DNA from: Ahniella affigens
Lineage (GTDB): Bacteria > Pseudomonadota > Gammaproteobacteria > Xanthomonadales > Ahniellaceae
Length of the DNA stretch: 64,000 nucleotides
Direction: 5' to 3'
Assembly: GCF_003015185.1 (NCBI RefSeq)
Contig: NZ_CP027860.1
Span: forward strand, 1,302,001 to 1,366,000
This document shows, one piece after another, positions 37,580-49,307 of the stretch. The notes below the pieces were generated by a model. It saw only the letters and a program-made list of their open reading frames with translations, did no database searches and was not told the origin of the DNA. Each line of letters starts with the position of its first letter. The stretch's first letter is position 1. Both the position numbers and the translations under genes were made by a program.

Positions 37580-38670
37580 TGTCAGTAGTCCAACACGAAA
37601 ACGAGCATGATGTGCCGGCCGTTAGTGAGCCCAACACCGCGCCGGAACCGGTGCGCGCCGAAGGCGAATCCGTCGTCAATCTCGAAGCCGAAATCGAAGC
37701 CCAGGATGTATTTTCCGATCAGCCGGTGCATGCGGCGCCAGCGCCGACCGAACTCGCCGAACTGAAACCTTTGCTGGAAGCCATCCTGATGGCGGCCGGT
37801 CGGCCGATGACAGTTGAGCATCTGCATGACTTGTTTGGCGAAAAGCAGTCGCCGGGCAAGGAACGGATTCTCGAAGCGCTGTCGGCATTGATGCAAGATT
37901 GCGATGGTCGTGGTGTGGAGTTGGTCGAAGTGGCCAGCGGGTTTCGCTACCAGGTTCGGACCGACACGCAGATCTGGGTCTCGCGACTTTGGACAGAGCG
38001 GCAAACCAAATATTCGCGGGCGCTGCTCGAAACGCTGGCGCTCATTGCCTACCGGCAACCCATTACGCGTGCCGAAATTGAATCGATACGTGGTGTGGCA
38101 GTGTCGAGTTACATCATCAAGACGCTGGAAGAGCGCGAGTGGATTCGCGTGCTCGGCCATCGCGATGTGCCGGGTCGTCCGGCATTGTTTGGCACCACGC
38201 GACTATTTCTCGACTACTTCAATCTGAAGAGTCTCGATCAGCTGCCGCCGCTCGCCGAGCTTCGTGATTTCGAATCGCTGGAGCCGCAGATGCCGCTCGC
38301 TGGCACCACGCTTGATGAGCCAAAATCGGATGGCGTAGCCGCTGAATCCGAAGCGCCGGCGGACACAGCTGACGTGTTGGCCGACGCCGACCCGGTGCTC
38401 CGCGACGATGCGGGTATTGACGAGTCTGCCGATGCCGACTCGGTGCCGTCCGAGCCCATGGCCGCCAATGAATATTCTGAGCAAGGCGATGATGCCCTTG
38501 CCGAGCCCCCGTTTGAATCTGGCGATGTCGATGCCATCGCCGATTCCACCCCCGACCTCGTCGTGAATGACGACGTCGAACACCTCAACGAAGACCTGAG
38601 CGAGCCAACCACCGATGTGGAACGTGCCGACCTCGTCGATCCCAAACCTGAAGCTGATGAGCAATCATGA
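37576..38670 (+). CDS. scpB: Segregation and condensation protein B with acidic tail
   Basis: 364 residues. Two winged-helix domains span about 60-220 (LKPLLEAILMAAGRPMTVEHL; LETLALIAYRQPITRAEIESIRGV; RPALFGTTRLFLDYF), as in ScpB, partner of ScpA and Smc. Residues about 245-364 form a highly acidic, Asp/Glu/Ala-rich low-complexity tail beyond the usual length. Overlaps scpA (ATGATG) and rluB (ATGA). Confidence 0.93.
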   Translation: MMSVVQHENEHDVPAVSEPNTAPEPVRAEGESVVNLEAEIEAQDVFSDQPVHAAPAPTELAELKPLLEAILMAAGRPMTVEHLHDLFGEKQSPGKERILEALSALMQDCDGRGVELVEVASGFRYQVRTDTQIWVSRLWTERQTKYSRALLETLALIAYRQPITRAEIESIRGVAVSSYIIKTLEEREWIRVLGHRDVPGRPALFGTTRLFLDYFNLKSLDQLPPLAELRDFESLEPQMPLAGTTLDEPKSDGVAAESEAPADTADVLADADPVLRDDAGIDESADADSVPSEPMAANEYSEQGDDALAEPPFESGDVDAIADSTPDLVVNDDVEHLNEDLSEPTTDVERADLVDPKPEADEQS

Positions 38671-40022
38671 ATACTGAAAAACCTCGCATGACCCTGTCGT
38701 TGAAGAAAGAGAAGCCGGCAGGGCCGATCATCGAAGAACGCATCCAAAAAGTGCTGGCTCAGGCGGGCCTCGGCTCCCGCCGCACCATTGAAGAACGCGT
38801 CGCAGCGGGGGAAATCCGCATCAACGGCAACAATGCCGCCATCGGCAACAGCGTCAAGACGGGCGATCGCGTCGAAATCGACGGCAAGGCCTTCATGGCC
38901 ACGGTCACGCCCGTTGATGACATTCATTTGTTGCTCTATCACAAGCCGGAAGGCGAGATCAGCACGACCGAAGATCCGGAAGGCCGCCGTACCGTGTACG
39001 AGCGCATGCCGCGTCTGAAGAACACGCGCTGGATCTCGATCGGTCGTCTGGACATGAACACCACCGGCCTGCTGTTGATGACCACCGATGGTGAATTGGC
39101 CAACGCGATGATGCACCCGTCGCGCGAACTGGAACGCGAGTACGTCTGCCGTGTGCATGGGCAGGTGACCGAAGCCATGCTCGACAAGCTCCGCCAAGGC
39201 GTTGAGCTCGAAGATGGTCTGGCCAAGTTTGATGAACTGCACGTGATCAATCTCGGCGATAGTCACAGCTGGTTCCGCGTGATCATCAAGGAAGGCCGTA
39301 ATCGCGAAGTTCGCCGAATGTGGGAAGCCGTGGGCGTTGAAGTCAGTCGCCTGAAGCGCATCCGCTACGGCAAGATCGAACTGCCCCGCGAGCTCCGCCG
39401 CGGCCATTTCCGCGCGATGTCGCTTGATGATGTCCGCGCGTTGCGCGAGGAACTTGGCCTCCAACCGATTCCGGAATCGCTGACCTTGCAGCCCGTGATT
39501 GGGGTGCGACGCGCGTCGAAGGTATTGAACGAATATCGCCCTGAAGGCAAGAGCGAGAGCTACAGCGCCGGCCGTGCCGATGAAGCCCGGGAACTGCGCG
39601 CATTCGATCGCGTTGATGAATTAAAGCGGCCTGGCAAGCGACCGGTTGGCAAGAAGAAGCCGTTCAGCAAGAACAAGCGCGGACCCGGCCAGCCCGTCGA
39701 TCCGAACAGCTTCCGGAGTTTCGGCGATCGCGATGGCAATCGCATGCCGGGCAATCGCAAGCCTGGCGGCAAGGGTCCAGGTAAGGGTCCGGGCAAGGGT
39801 CCGGGCGCAGGTCCGGGCGCAGGTCCGAAGGGACCGGGCAGAGGCGGTCCTGCTGGCAGCAAGGGCCCACGCAAGCCGCGCGAGTTTGTAGGCCCGATGG
39901 ATTCCAACCAGTTTGCCGAACGCCGACCACCGCGTGGTGGCAATGGCAATGGCAATCGCGGTCCAGGCGGTCCAGGCGGCCCACGCGGCCCGCGTGGTCC
40001 GCGCGGCCCGATGGGCATGTAA
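38667..40022 (+). CDS. rluB: 23S rRNA pseudouridine synthase B with collagen-like tail
   Basis: 451 residues. An S4 RNA-binding domain (EERIQKVLAQAGLGSRRTIE) is followed by the RsuA-type synthase domain with GRLDMNTTGLLLMTTDGEL containing the catalytic Asp and the KEGRNREVRRMW motif. RluB modifies helix 89 of 23S rRNA (position 2605 in E. coli). The last 150 residues are Gly/Pro/Lys/Arg-rich, with GKGPGKGP and GPRGPRGP tandem repeats, probably disordered and RNA-binding. Third gene of the scpA-scpB-rluB operon. Confidence 0.94.
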   Translation: MNTEKPRMTLSLKKEKPAGPIIEERIQKVLAQAGLGSRRTIEERVAAGEIRINGNNAAIGNSVKTGDRVEIDGKAFMATVTPVDDIHLLLYHKPEGEISTTEDPEGRRTVYERMPRLKNTRWISIGRLDMNTTGLLLMTTDGELANAMMHPSRELEREYVCRVHGQVTEAMLDKLRQGVELEDGLAKFDELHVINLGDSHSWFRVIIKEGRNREVRRMWEAVGVEVSRLKRIRYGKIELPRELRRGHFRAMSLDDVRALREELGLQPIPESLTLQPVIGVRRASKVLNEYRPEGKSESYSAGRADEARELRAFDRVDELKRPGKRPVGKKKPFSKNKRGPGQPVDPNSFRSFGDRDGNRMPGNRKPGGKGPGKGPGKGPGAGPGAGPKGPGRGGPAGSKGPRKPREFVGPMDSNQFAERRPPRGGNGNGNRGPGGPGGPRGPRGPRGPMGM

Positions 40023-40290
40023 GCGCGCCTAAGGTATGGGGATTGCGGGAGCGGCTGCAGCCGCGAACTGGTCTTGCCGCAAGACTATTTCGGGCCTGAG
40101 GGCCCTCCCGCAATCCGAAAATCCTGTGTTGGTTTTTGTGGGAGCGGGTTCAGCCGCGAACAAGCCTTGCCGCAAGATTGATTCTGGCCTGAAGGCCCTC
40201 CTACAAATGGCTAGATGGGGCCTTGCGGCAAGGTCGATTCGGGCCTGAACGCCCTCCGACATCAAGCGACATGCCTCAGCCCGAGGCGCC
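40023..40290. repeat. REP-type palindromes, two full copies and one partial
   Basis: Two ~75-bp imperfect palindromes: about 40044-40117 (outer stem GATTGCGGGAG with CTCCCGCAATC) and 40134-40209 (outer TTTGTGGGAG with CTCCTACAAA). Both contain GGGAGCGG, CAGCCGCGAA, TTGCCGCAAG and GGCCTGA blocks. A third partial copy lies at 40215-40260. This resembles the REP elements of Xanthomonas, Stenotrophomonas and Pseudomonas. It separates convergent rluB and apaH and may serve as terminator. Confidence 0.75.
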
Positions 40291-41136
40291 TTACTCGCCG
40301 CCTTTCACCATCTGTGCCCGGGCATCACAAGGCACTTGAAATACCTGCGGTTCCGGGCCCAGCTTCAAGGCGGTTAACTTGCCGCCCCACACCGCACCGG
40401 TGTCAATGCTGTAGATGCCGAGGCCCTGGAACAAACCCAGTGCCGACCAATGCCCACATACCACCGGTAGCTCGCGCTTCTTGCCGCCGGGGACTTCGAA
40501 CCACGGATAAAAGCCGCTTTTCTGCGTGCCAGGTTCGGCCTTGAAATCGAATCCAATCCGGCCTTGCACATCGCAGAACCGCATGCGGGTCATGACGTTG
40601 ATGATCGCCCGTAGACGCTCGACGCCAGTCAACTGTTTCGACCAAGCTGCCGGCTTGTTGCCAAACATCCGCTTCATCAGGTTGCGATACTGATCGCCCC
40701 GCAGTGCCCGCTCCACTTCATGCGCGCGCGCTTCGGCCAGTTTGATGGTCCAGCGTGGTGACAACCCGGCGTGCACCATGGCAAAGCCGAGCTCTTGGTC
40801 AACATGCATCAGCGGCCGATGCCGAAGCCAATCGATCAGCACGCTGGCGTCGTCCGCGCGCAAGACCCGCCGAAGGTCGGGGTTCGCCTTATCCTGCTCG
40901 CCCACCGAGCGCGTCGAGATCGACAGCAGGCTCAAGTCGTGATTGCCAAGCACCGTGACCGAATACTGGTCCAGCGAGTGCACGAGCCGCAACGTTTCCA
41001 GGGATTGGCCGCCGCGATTGACGAGATCGCCACAAAACCAGAGCCGGTCTTGGCTCGGATCAAAGCGGATCTTGTCGAGCAGCGCGACCAGCGGGTCGTA
41101 GCAGCCCTGGAGGTCACCGATCGCATAGACCGCCAT
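40291..41136 (-). CDS. apaH: Bis(5'-nucleosyl)-tetraphosphatase, symmetrical
   Basis: 281 residues. Metallophosphatase motifs GDLQGCYD, FCGDLVNRG, LGNHDLSLL and VHAGLSP. ApaH splits Ap4A into two ADP and also removes Np4 caps from RNA. The start overlaps the apaG stop, as in E. coli order. Confidence 0.94.
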   Translation of the reverse strand: MAVYAIGDLQGCYDPLVALLDKIRFDPSQDRLWFCGDLVNRGGQSLETLRLVHSLDQYSVTVLGNHDLSLLSISTRSVGEQDKANPDLRRVLRADDASVLIDWLRHRPLMHVDQELGFAMVHAGLSPRWTIKLAEARAHEVERALRGDQYRNLMKRMFGNKPAAWSKQLTGVERLRAIINVMTRMRFCDVQGRIGFDFKAEPGTQKSGFYPWFEVPGGKKRELPVVCGHWSALGLFQGLGIYSIDTGAVWGGKLTALKLGPEPQVFQVPCDARAQMVKGGE

Positions 41137-41516
41137 CAGTGCAACACTCTTGGCATGGACAGCACGAAGCGTTTGATCGGCGCATCAAACTGATCGCCCT
41201 CATCAGTCACCATCTGGTAGCTGCCCTCCATGGTGCCGACCGGTGCTTCGAGAATTGCGCCTGACGTGTACTCGAATGCTTCGCCGGGCATCAGCCGTGG
41301 CGTCTCGCCAACCACACCCGGGCCGCGAACTTCGTCGATCTTGCCGTTCCCATGGGTGATCAGCCAATGCCGGGACACCAGCTGTGCTGGCGCGCGGCCC
41401 TTGTTGGTGATCGTGATTGTGTAGGCAAACGCGTAACGGTTCTGCTCGGGCGTGCTCTGGTCTGGCAGGAACCGAGTATTGACGTCGATTTGGATGCTTG
41501 GACTGGGTGAATTCAT
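41136..41516 (-). CDS. apaG: ApaG domain protein
   Basis: 126 residues, full length. The fibronectin-III-like ApaG fold is marked by YAFAYTITITNKG, HGNGKIDEVRGPGVVGETPRLMPGEAFEYTSG and GSYQMV. The function is unknown in most bacteria; linked with apaH here by a TGATG overlap. Confidence 0.94.
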   Translation of the reverse strand: MNSPSPSIQIDVNTRFLPDQSTPEQNRYAFAYTITITNKGRAPAQLVSRHWLITHGNGKIDEVRGPGVVGETPRLMPGEAFEYTSGAILEAPVGTMEGSYQMVTDEGDQFDAPIKRFVLSMPRVLH

Positions 41517-41639
41517 CTGCCGATTGTCAGCGCCAGCGGCGCATTCGACAAGTCCTGAAGGATGGCCAATCTGACGCTGTCACCGACCCGCCCCAAACGG
41601 CTATTGTCAGAAGACGCCTCAGATTCATGGGAACGACTG

Positions 41640-42059
41640 ATGAATGCCAAACTGATCTTCTGGCCGCTGCTCATCCAAATCTGGATTACATTCTGCGCCT
41701 ACGTTCTGCTGGCGCGTCGAAAATCGGCTGCGCTGCGGCTCGGGCAGGTCGATCTCCAGCGGCGGGCCTTGCATGAAGACGCGTGGCCCGATGCCGTGGT
41801 GCAAGTCAACAATCACATTCGAAACAGCTTTGAGCTACCGACGCTGTTCTACGCGCTGGTACTCAGCCTGTACGCGCTTGCTGCAGTCGATCGGTTCGCG
41901 CTCGCCTTGGCGGGCATCTTTGTGGTGACCCGGCTCGCGCATGCGTATGTGCATCTGGGCCGCAACATCGTAGCGATCCGGCGCCCGCTGTTCATGGCAG
42001 GCGCAATCACGCTGCTTGCGATGTCCGGCTTGGTGGTACGCGCACTACTGCAACCGTGA
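41640..42059 (+). CDS. MAPEG-family membrane protein
   Basis: 139 residues from the ATG at 41640 with four membrane helices and the RRALHEDAWPDAVVQVNNHIRNSFELP segment found in MAPEG proteins (glutathione transferase-like membrane proteins). Adjacent to gshA, which makes a glutathione precursor, though convergent, so a glutathione link is only suggestive. An in-frame start at 41562 adds a non-hydrophobic stretch. Confidence 0.8.
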   Translation: MNAKLIFWPLLIQIWITFCAYVLLARRKSAALRLGQVDLQRRALHEDAWPDAVVQVNNHIRNSFELPTLFYALVLSLYALAAVDRFALALAGIFVVTRLAHAYVHLGRNIVAIRRPLFMAGAITLLAMSGLVVRALLQP

Positions 42060-42064
42060 AGGCA

Positions 42065-43432
42065 TCAGTAGGCATACTCGGCGAACACCGGGTCCACCCG
42101 GCCTTGCCACGCGCCATGGAATAGGCTCAGTTTGCGCTCGGCCGGCGTTTCGTTGGCCAGGGCGATTTCGATCAGCGGTTCCAGGAACATCGTTTCGTCC
42201 ACGCCGCGGCTGTTGAGGCGTGCCCGCGCTTTGAGACCCTGACCCGCAATCTTCAGTGCCTCCAGCGCCAACTCGCGCACCGTGCCATGTCGGAATGGCA
42301 ATTTAAGACCGTATTTCGGCACGCCATTGCGCAGTGCCTCCCGTTCTTCCAGGCTGAAATCCTTGACCAGATCCCAGGCGGCATCCAACGCGCTTTGGTC
42401 GTACAAGAGACCCACCCAGAAGGCCGGCAGGGCACAGAGGCGATTCCAAGGGCCGCCATCAGCACCCCGCATTTCGAGGTACTTCTTGAGGCGGACCTCG
42501 GGAAAGGCGGTCGTCAGGTGGTCGGCAAAATCCGTCAGCAGCGGCTTTTCGCCCGGCAGGATCGACAGCTTGCCTGCCATGAAGTCGCGGAACGACAGGC
42601 CGGAGGCATCCAGGTACTGGCCGTTCCGGTAGACAAAGTACATTGGTACGTCGAGCAAGTAGTCGACATAGCGTTCAAAGCTGAACCCCGATTCGAACAC
42701 GAAGCCCAACATGCCGGTGCGATCCGGGTCGGTGTCGCTCCACACTTGGGATCGGAAGCTCAGGTAGCCATTCGGTTTGCCATCGGTGAACGGCGAGTCG
42801 GCAAACAGCGCGGTGGCAATCGGCTGCAATGCCAACGAGACCCGGAACTTCTGCACCATGTCGGCTTCGGATTCGAAGTCGAGGTTGGTCTGGACCGTGC
42901 ACGTGCGGGTCATCATGTCGAGCCCGAGGTTCCCGCGCTTCGGCATATAGTCGCGCATGATCTTGTAGCGACCCTTCGGCATCCAGGGCATTTCAGCGCG
43001 GGTCCATTTGGGTTGAAAGCCCATGCCCAGAAAGCCAACGTTCAATTCATCGGCGACACTTCGAACCTCGCGCAGATGACTATCGACTTCGCAACACGTC
43101 TGGTGGATCGTTTCCAGTGGTGCGCCCGAAAGCTCAAGCTGACCCGCGGGCTCCAGCGACACCGACGCCATATCGCGCAGCAACGCAATCGTGTTGCCGC
43201 GATCGTCGAGTTTCTGCCAACCAAAGCGCTCGGCCAGGGTGTTCAGCAACACGCCGATGCCACGCGGACCTTCGTAGGTTGGTGGGCGCAGATCATCCAG
43301 CTGAAAGCCGAATTTCTCGTGCTCAGTGCCAATCCGCCACGCTGATTTGGGTTTGTTGCCCGAGGCGAGATAGTCGACCAACTGCGCCTTGTTTTCGATC
43401 GGCTGCGCGGATGACTGCGTTGGATTCGACAT
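42065..43432 (-). CDS. gshA: Glutamate-cysteine ligase (plant/proteobacterial type)
   Basis: 455 residues from the ATG at 43432, preceded by GAGG. Features of the GCS2 type: [12 protein letters not shown] for glutamate/metal, [22 protein letters not shown]. It joins glutamate to cysteine, the first step of glutathione synthesis, in the cytoplasm. The frame is open upstream to 43747, but that text is Arg-rich and overlaps the LOG gene. Confidence 0.92.
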   Translation of the reverse strand: MSNPTQSSAQPIENKAQLVDYLASGNKPKSAWRIGTEHEKFGFQLDDLRPPTYEGPRGIGVLLNTLAERFGWQKLDDRGNTIALLRDMASVSLEPAGQLELSGAPLETIHQTCCEVDSHLREVRSVADELNVGFLGMGFQPKWTRAEMPWMPKGRYKIMRDYMPKRGNLGLDMMTRTCTVQTNLDFESEADMVQKFRVSLALQPIATALFADSPFTDGKPNGYLSFRSQVWSDTDPDRTGMLGFVFESGFSFERYVDYLLDVPMYFVYRNGQYLDASGLSFRDFMAGKLSILPGEKPLLTDFADHLTTAFPEVRLKKYLEMRGADGGPWNRLCALPAFWVGLLYDQSALDAAWDLVKDFSLEEREALRNGVPKYGLKLPFRHGTVRELALEALKIAGQGLKARARLNSRGVDETMFLEPLIEIALANETPAERKLSLFHGAWQGRVDPVFAEYAY

Positions 43433-43640
43433 GATCAGGACCTCGATGAACGGATACGACTTGCCATGATGACAGGCTCCGGATTGGGCGAGCGATTGGC
43501 AAACGAGAAGAACGCCAGACATGGTGGCAATCGACACGAAAACAAGTGCAGCTCGCCGCCCTGGCGGAATTGGCCAGATAACTGACGTCCCGCTACCAAC
43601 CCACTGCGGCTCAGCAGACCGACTAGGGCGGCCAAAACTT

Positions 43641-44219
43641 TCAACGTACCGCCGCGAAACTGCGCGCATCGCGCGGCCACGCCGGCGTGCGCGCGATCTC
43701 GGCCAGTACCTGATCTGGGCGATCGACGATTGACCACATTGCCGCATGCGCGTGGCCCATCATCTTTTCGGCAATGCTGTGCTCCAGGAACTGCATCAAA
43801 CCCGTGTAGAAACCGAGCGTATTGACGAACACAATCGGATTGAAATAGAGCCCCAGGCGTTTCATCGTGATGGCCTCGAACACTTCCTCGAACGTGCCGC
43901 AACCACCGGGCAGAGTCACCACGGCATCAGAGTTCGTCAGCAGCAAATGCTTGCGTTCACGCATGTCTTCGACGACTTCCAAAGAGGCGAGGCCCGGATG
44001 CTGCCATTCGACTACGGTCATGAAGCGCGGAATGATGCCGATTACGTCGCCACCTTTGCTTAGTGCGCCGTCAGCAACGGCACCCATCGATCCGACCCCG
44101 CCGCCGCCATACACCAGCGTGTGCCCGCCTTCGGCCAAGAACTGACCGAGTTCGTAGGCGGCTCGATGGTAGGCCGGGTCGCAACTCGCGCTGGACGAGC
44201 AATAGACGCAAATCCGCAT
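43641..44219 (-). CDS. LOG-family nucleotide phosphoribohydrolase
   Basis: 192 residues with [17 protein letters not shown] and the signature [13 protein letters not shown] of the LOG/lysine-decarboxylase-like fold. These hydrolyse 5'-monophosphate nucleotides such as cytokinin ribosides, or AMP, at the glycosidic bond. GAGGAA precedes the start. Followed by gshA about 200 bases further on the same strand. Confidence 0.9.
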   Translation of the reverse strand: MRICVYCSSSASCDPAYHRAAYELGQFLAEGGHTLVYGGGGVGSMGAVADGALSKGGDVIGIIPRFMTVVEWQHPGLASLEVVEDMRERKHLLLTNSDAVVTLPGGCGTFEEVFEAITMKRLGLYFNPIVFVNTLGFYTGLMQFLEHSIAEKMMGHAHAAMWSIVDRPDQVLAEIARTPAWPRDARSFAAVR

Positions 44220-44228
44220 ACGGGTTCC

Positions 44229-47341
<3,113 letters not shown>

Positions 47342-47449
47342 CTACAGGTAGGTCATGGCGCAGCCGCTGGCAGAGGGGCGTTGCACCAGATGCCGAGCTT
47401 GGCCGGTGGCTGTCTCAGCGTTTGCGATCTGAGTAGTCGGCAGCGCGAA

Positions 47450-48091
47450 TCACTTCCAGAACGTAAACTGATCATAGCCAATCCCGATCAGCCAGCCGGG
47501 GATACCAAACAAGCTAGTCAACAGGTAAACCAAGCCAAACAAGATGCGGGCTGTCGGCCCGAATAGCGTGATGCCGAGCAGGATCAGAATGCCGTACGCG
47601 GCGAACTGGTCCATCTTCGCGCGCAGCGCGGGCGGCAGGTACGGTGAGATCGCGCCATAACCATCGAGGCCCGGAATTGGCAGCAGATTGATCAGTATCG
47701 CGCTTGCTTGCAACAGCCCCAGGAAGGCCAGAGCAGGCGCGATCGGATGACTGGCGACACCCGGGACCTTGAAGGCCAGAGCGAGCACCGCGAGGAGGAT
47801 CAGATTGGCCGCCGGACCCGCCAGCGACACCGCCGATTCCCATTCGCGACTTCGGAGTCGATGCCGCTCGATATAGACGGCCGCACCGGGCAACCCGATG
47901 CCGCCCATGATCAGAATCAGAACCGGAAACAGAACTGAGTTCACCGGATGCAGGTAGTTCATCGGATTCAGGCTGAGGTAGCCCTTGTCGCGCACTGTAT
48001 GGTCGCCGCCGCGATAGGCGACGGCGGCATGGGCGAATTCGTGGAGACAGACCGAGAAGATCCACAGAAACAGGACAAACAGAAACGTCAT
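47450..48091 (-). CDS. Site-2-protease-like M50 membrane peptidase
   Basis: 213 residues from ATG 48091. The zinc motif HEFAH in the first membrane helix and NLLPIPGLDG further on match the M50 rhomboid-like S2P family; five or six helices. Function of this small subfamily is unknown; some cleave membrane regulators. TTG at 48106 (five codons upstream) overlaps the DUF192 stop and is an alternative start. Last gene of the PilZ-DUF192-M50 run. Confidence 0.85.
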   Translation of the reverse strand: MTFLFVLFLWIFSVCLHEFAHAAVAYRGGDHTVRDKGYLSLNPMNYLHPVNSVLFPVLILIMGGIGLPGAAVYIERHRLRSREWESAVSLAGPAANLILLAVLALAFKVPGVASHPIAPALAFLGLLQASAILINLLPIPGLDGYGAISPYLPPALRAKMDQFAAYGILILLGITLFGPTARILFGLVYLLTSLFGIPGWLIGIGYDQFTFWK

Positions 48092-48102
48092 CACAGGCGT
48101 GC

Positions 48103-48555
48103 TCAATCCTCAGACTTGATGCCGGGCGGGATCGCCAGAACGTCGCCAGCTCGGAGATCGAGTCGTTTGCCAACGCCTGCATTCAGTTCGAGCACATACT
48201 TCGCCGGCCCATCGCTCGGATAGCTGGGACACCGATCACCGCCTGCGCACGTGGGCACGTTAAATTGGCCACTGACGAATCGGGCGTCTGCGTCAAAGTA
48301 GAGGATGTCGAGTGGGATCTTGGTGTTCTTCATCCAGAACGACCGTGGTGACTCATTCGGGAAGACGAACAGCATGCCATGATCGTCGGCCATGCTCGTG
48401 CGAAACATCAGGCCGTGCGCCCGGTCCGCATCATTGAGCGCGAGTTCGACCGAATACGCCTGACCCTTCAGTGTCACCGTCGGGAGGTTGGCGCAGCCGC
48501 TGACTAGCGCCAGCAGCATTGCAATCATCGGAAGTTTGAGTCCGGGGCGCGTCAT
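48103..48555 (-). CDS. DUF192 lipoprotein
   Basis: 150 residues from the ATG at 48555. A lipoprotein signal (LPMIAMLLALVSGCAN) precedes the DUF192 domain (VELALNDADRAHGLMFRTS, GMLFVFPNESPRSFWMKNTKIPLDILYFD). Unknown function; periplasmic. The start overlaps the PilZ gene stop, so translation is coupled. Confidence 0.88.
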   Translation of the reverse strand: MTRPGLKLPMIAMLLALVSGCANLPTVTLKGQAYSVELALNDADRAHGLMFRTSMADDHGMLFVFPNESPRSFWMKNTKIPLDILYFDADARFVSGQFNVPTCAGGDRCPSYPSDGPAKYVLELNAGVGKRLDLRAGDVLAIPPGIKSED

Positions 48556-48938
48556 GGGCTTGGCTCCGCGGCGGGTGCTTCGGTGTCGGCCACTTGCATC
48601 ATCGCGTGTGCACGGAGGGTCTGAAAGCGTTCGATCAGTTGCGTCAGGCAAGCGAAATCGCGCGGCGGCATGTCCATGAATTCCACACCAATGGTGTCGG
48701 GATTGGTCCGAACCAGCATGACCTCGGCCGCGAACGGCGCCTGTTCAGGCAACACGAGGTTCATCTTGAACCGACTGCCGTCCGGGGCGCCGAATCCAAT
48801 CGGTTTTTGCATTTTCAGGCCGTTGATCGACAAGTCGATCAAGCTGCCGCGAACGCGTTGCCCGTTGATTTCGACCTCACCTTCACCAACTGTGTCGAAT
48901 CGGGGCTCCTGCCGCCGATCGTCAAAAAACTCTGCCAT
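48552..48938 (-). CDS. PilZ-domain protein
   Basis: 128 residues, start ATG 48938 with AGGAGG. The c-di-GMP motifs RRQEPR (residues 8-13) and DLSINGLKM are both present, so it likely binds cyclic-di-GMP. A receptor for this messenger in cytoplasm; output unknown. First gene of a coupled trio. Confidence 0.88.
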   Translation of the reverse strand: MAEFFDDRRQEPRFDTVGEGEVEINGQRVRGSLIDLSINGLKMQKPIGFGAPDGSRFKMNLVLPEQAPFAAEVMLVRTNPDTIGVEFMDMPPRDFACLTQLIERFQTLRAHAMMQVADTEAPAAEPSP

Positions 48939-49307
48939 GGTTGCCTCCTGGGCCATGGATGCTATCAGGCGACGGCTACGGCTCAATGCGCGAGGGCGCT
49001 CAATTGTGGGTGCACCGGGAGCCAGTCACGGTCGCTCCGGTCGAATCCGATGCGCCCATGCGCGATCCTGGCCAGGAAGGCCAGAAAATCAATCGGTTGG
49101 CACGGGTCGAATTCCCGCGCATTCGGGACAATTCGTGCTTCTTTTCGGGAAAGGGCAATAGATTCAACAGCTTGGTTAACGAAGCCAGGCCGTTTCTGCA
49201 TGCGCCCCCGCCCTGAATAGGGGTCTTCCAGTTAAAGCACTTGATGGTAATCTCGCTGCAAGTCCGCGATTTGAGCGGCATTTCCTGTTGGCAGACCAGA
49301 TTCCGGC
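48939..49307. promoter_or_regulatory. Divergent region between PilZ and kinase C
   Basis: 369 bases holding promoters for both directions. No recognised operator. No gene was supported. Confidence 0.35.
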
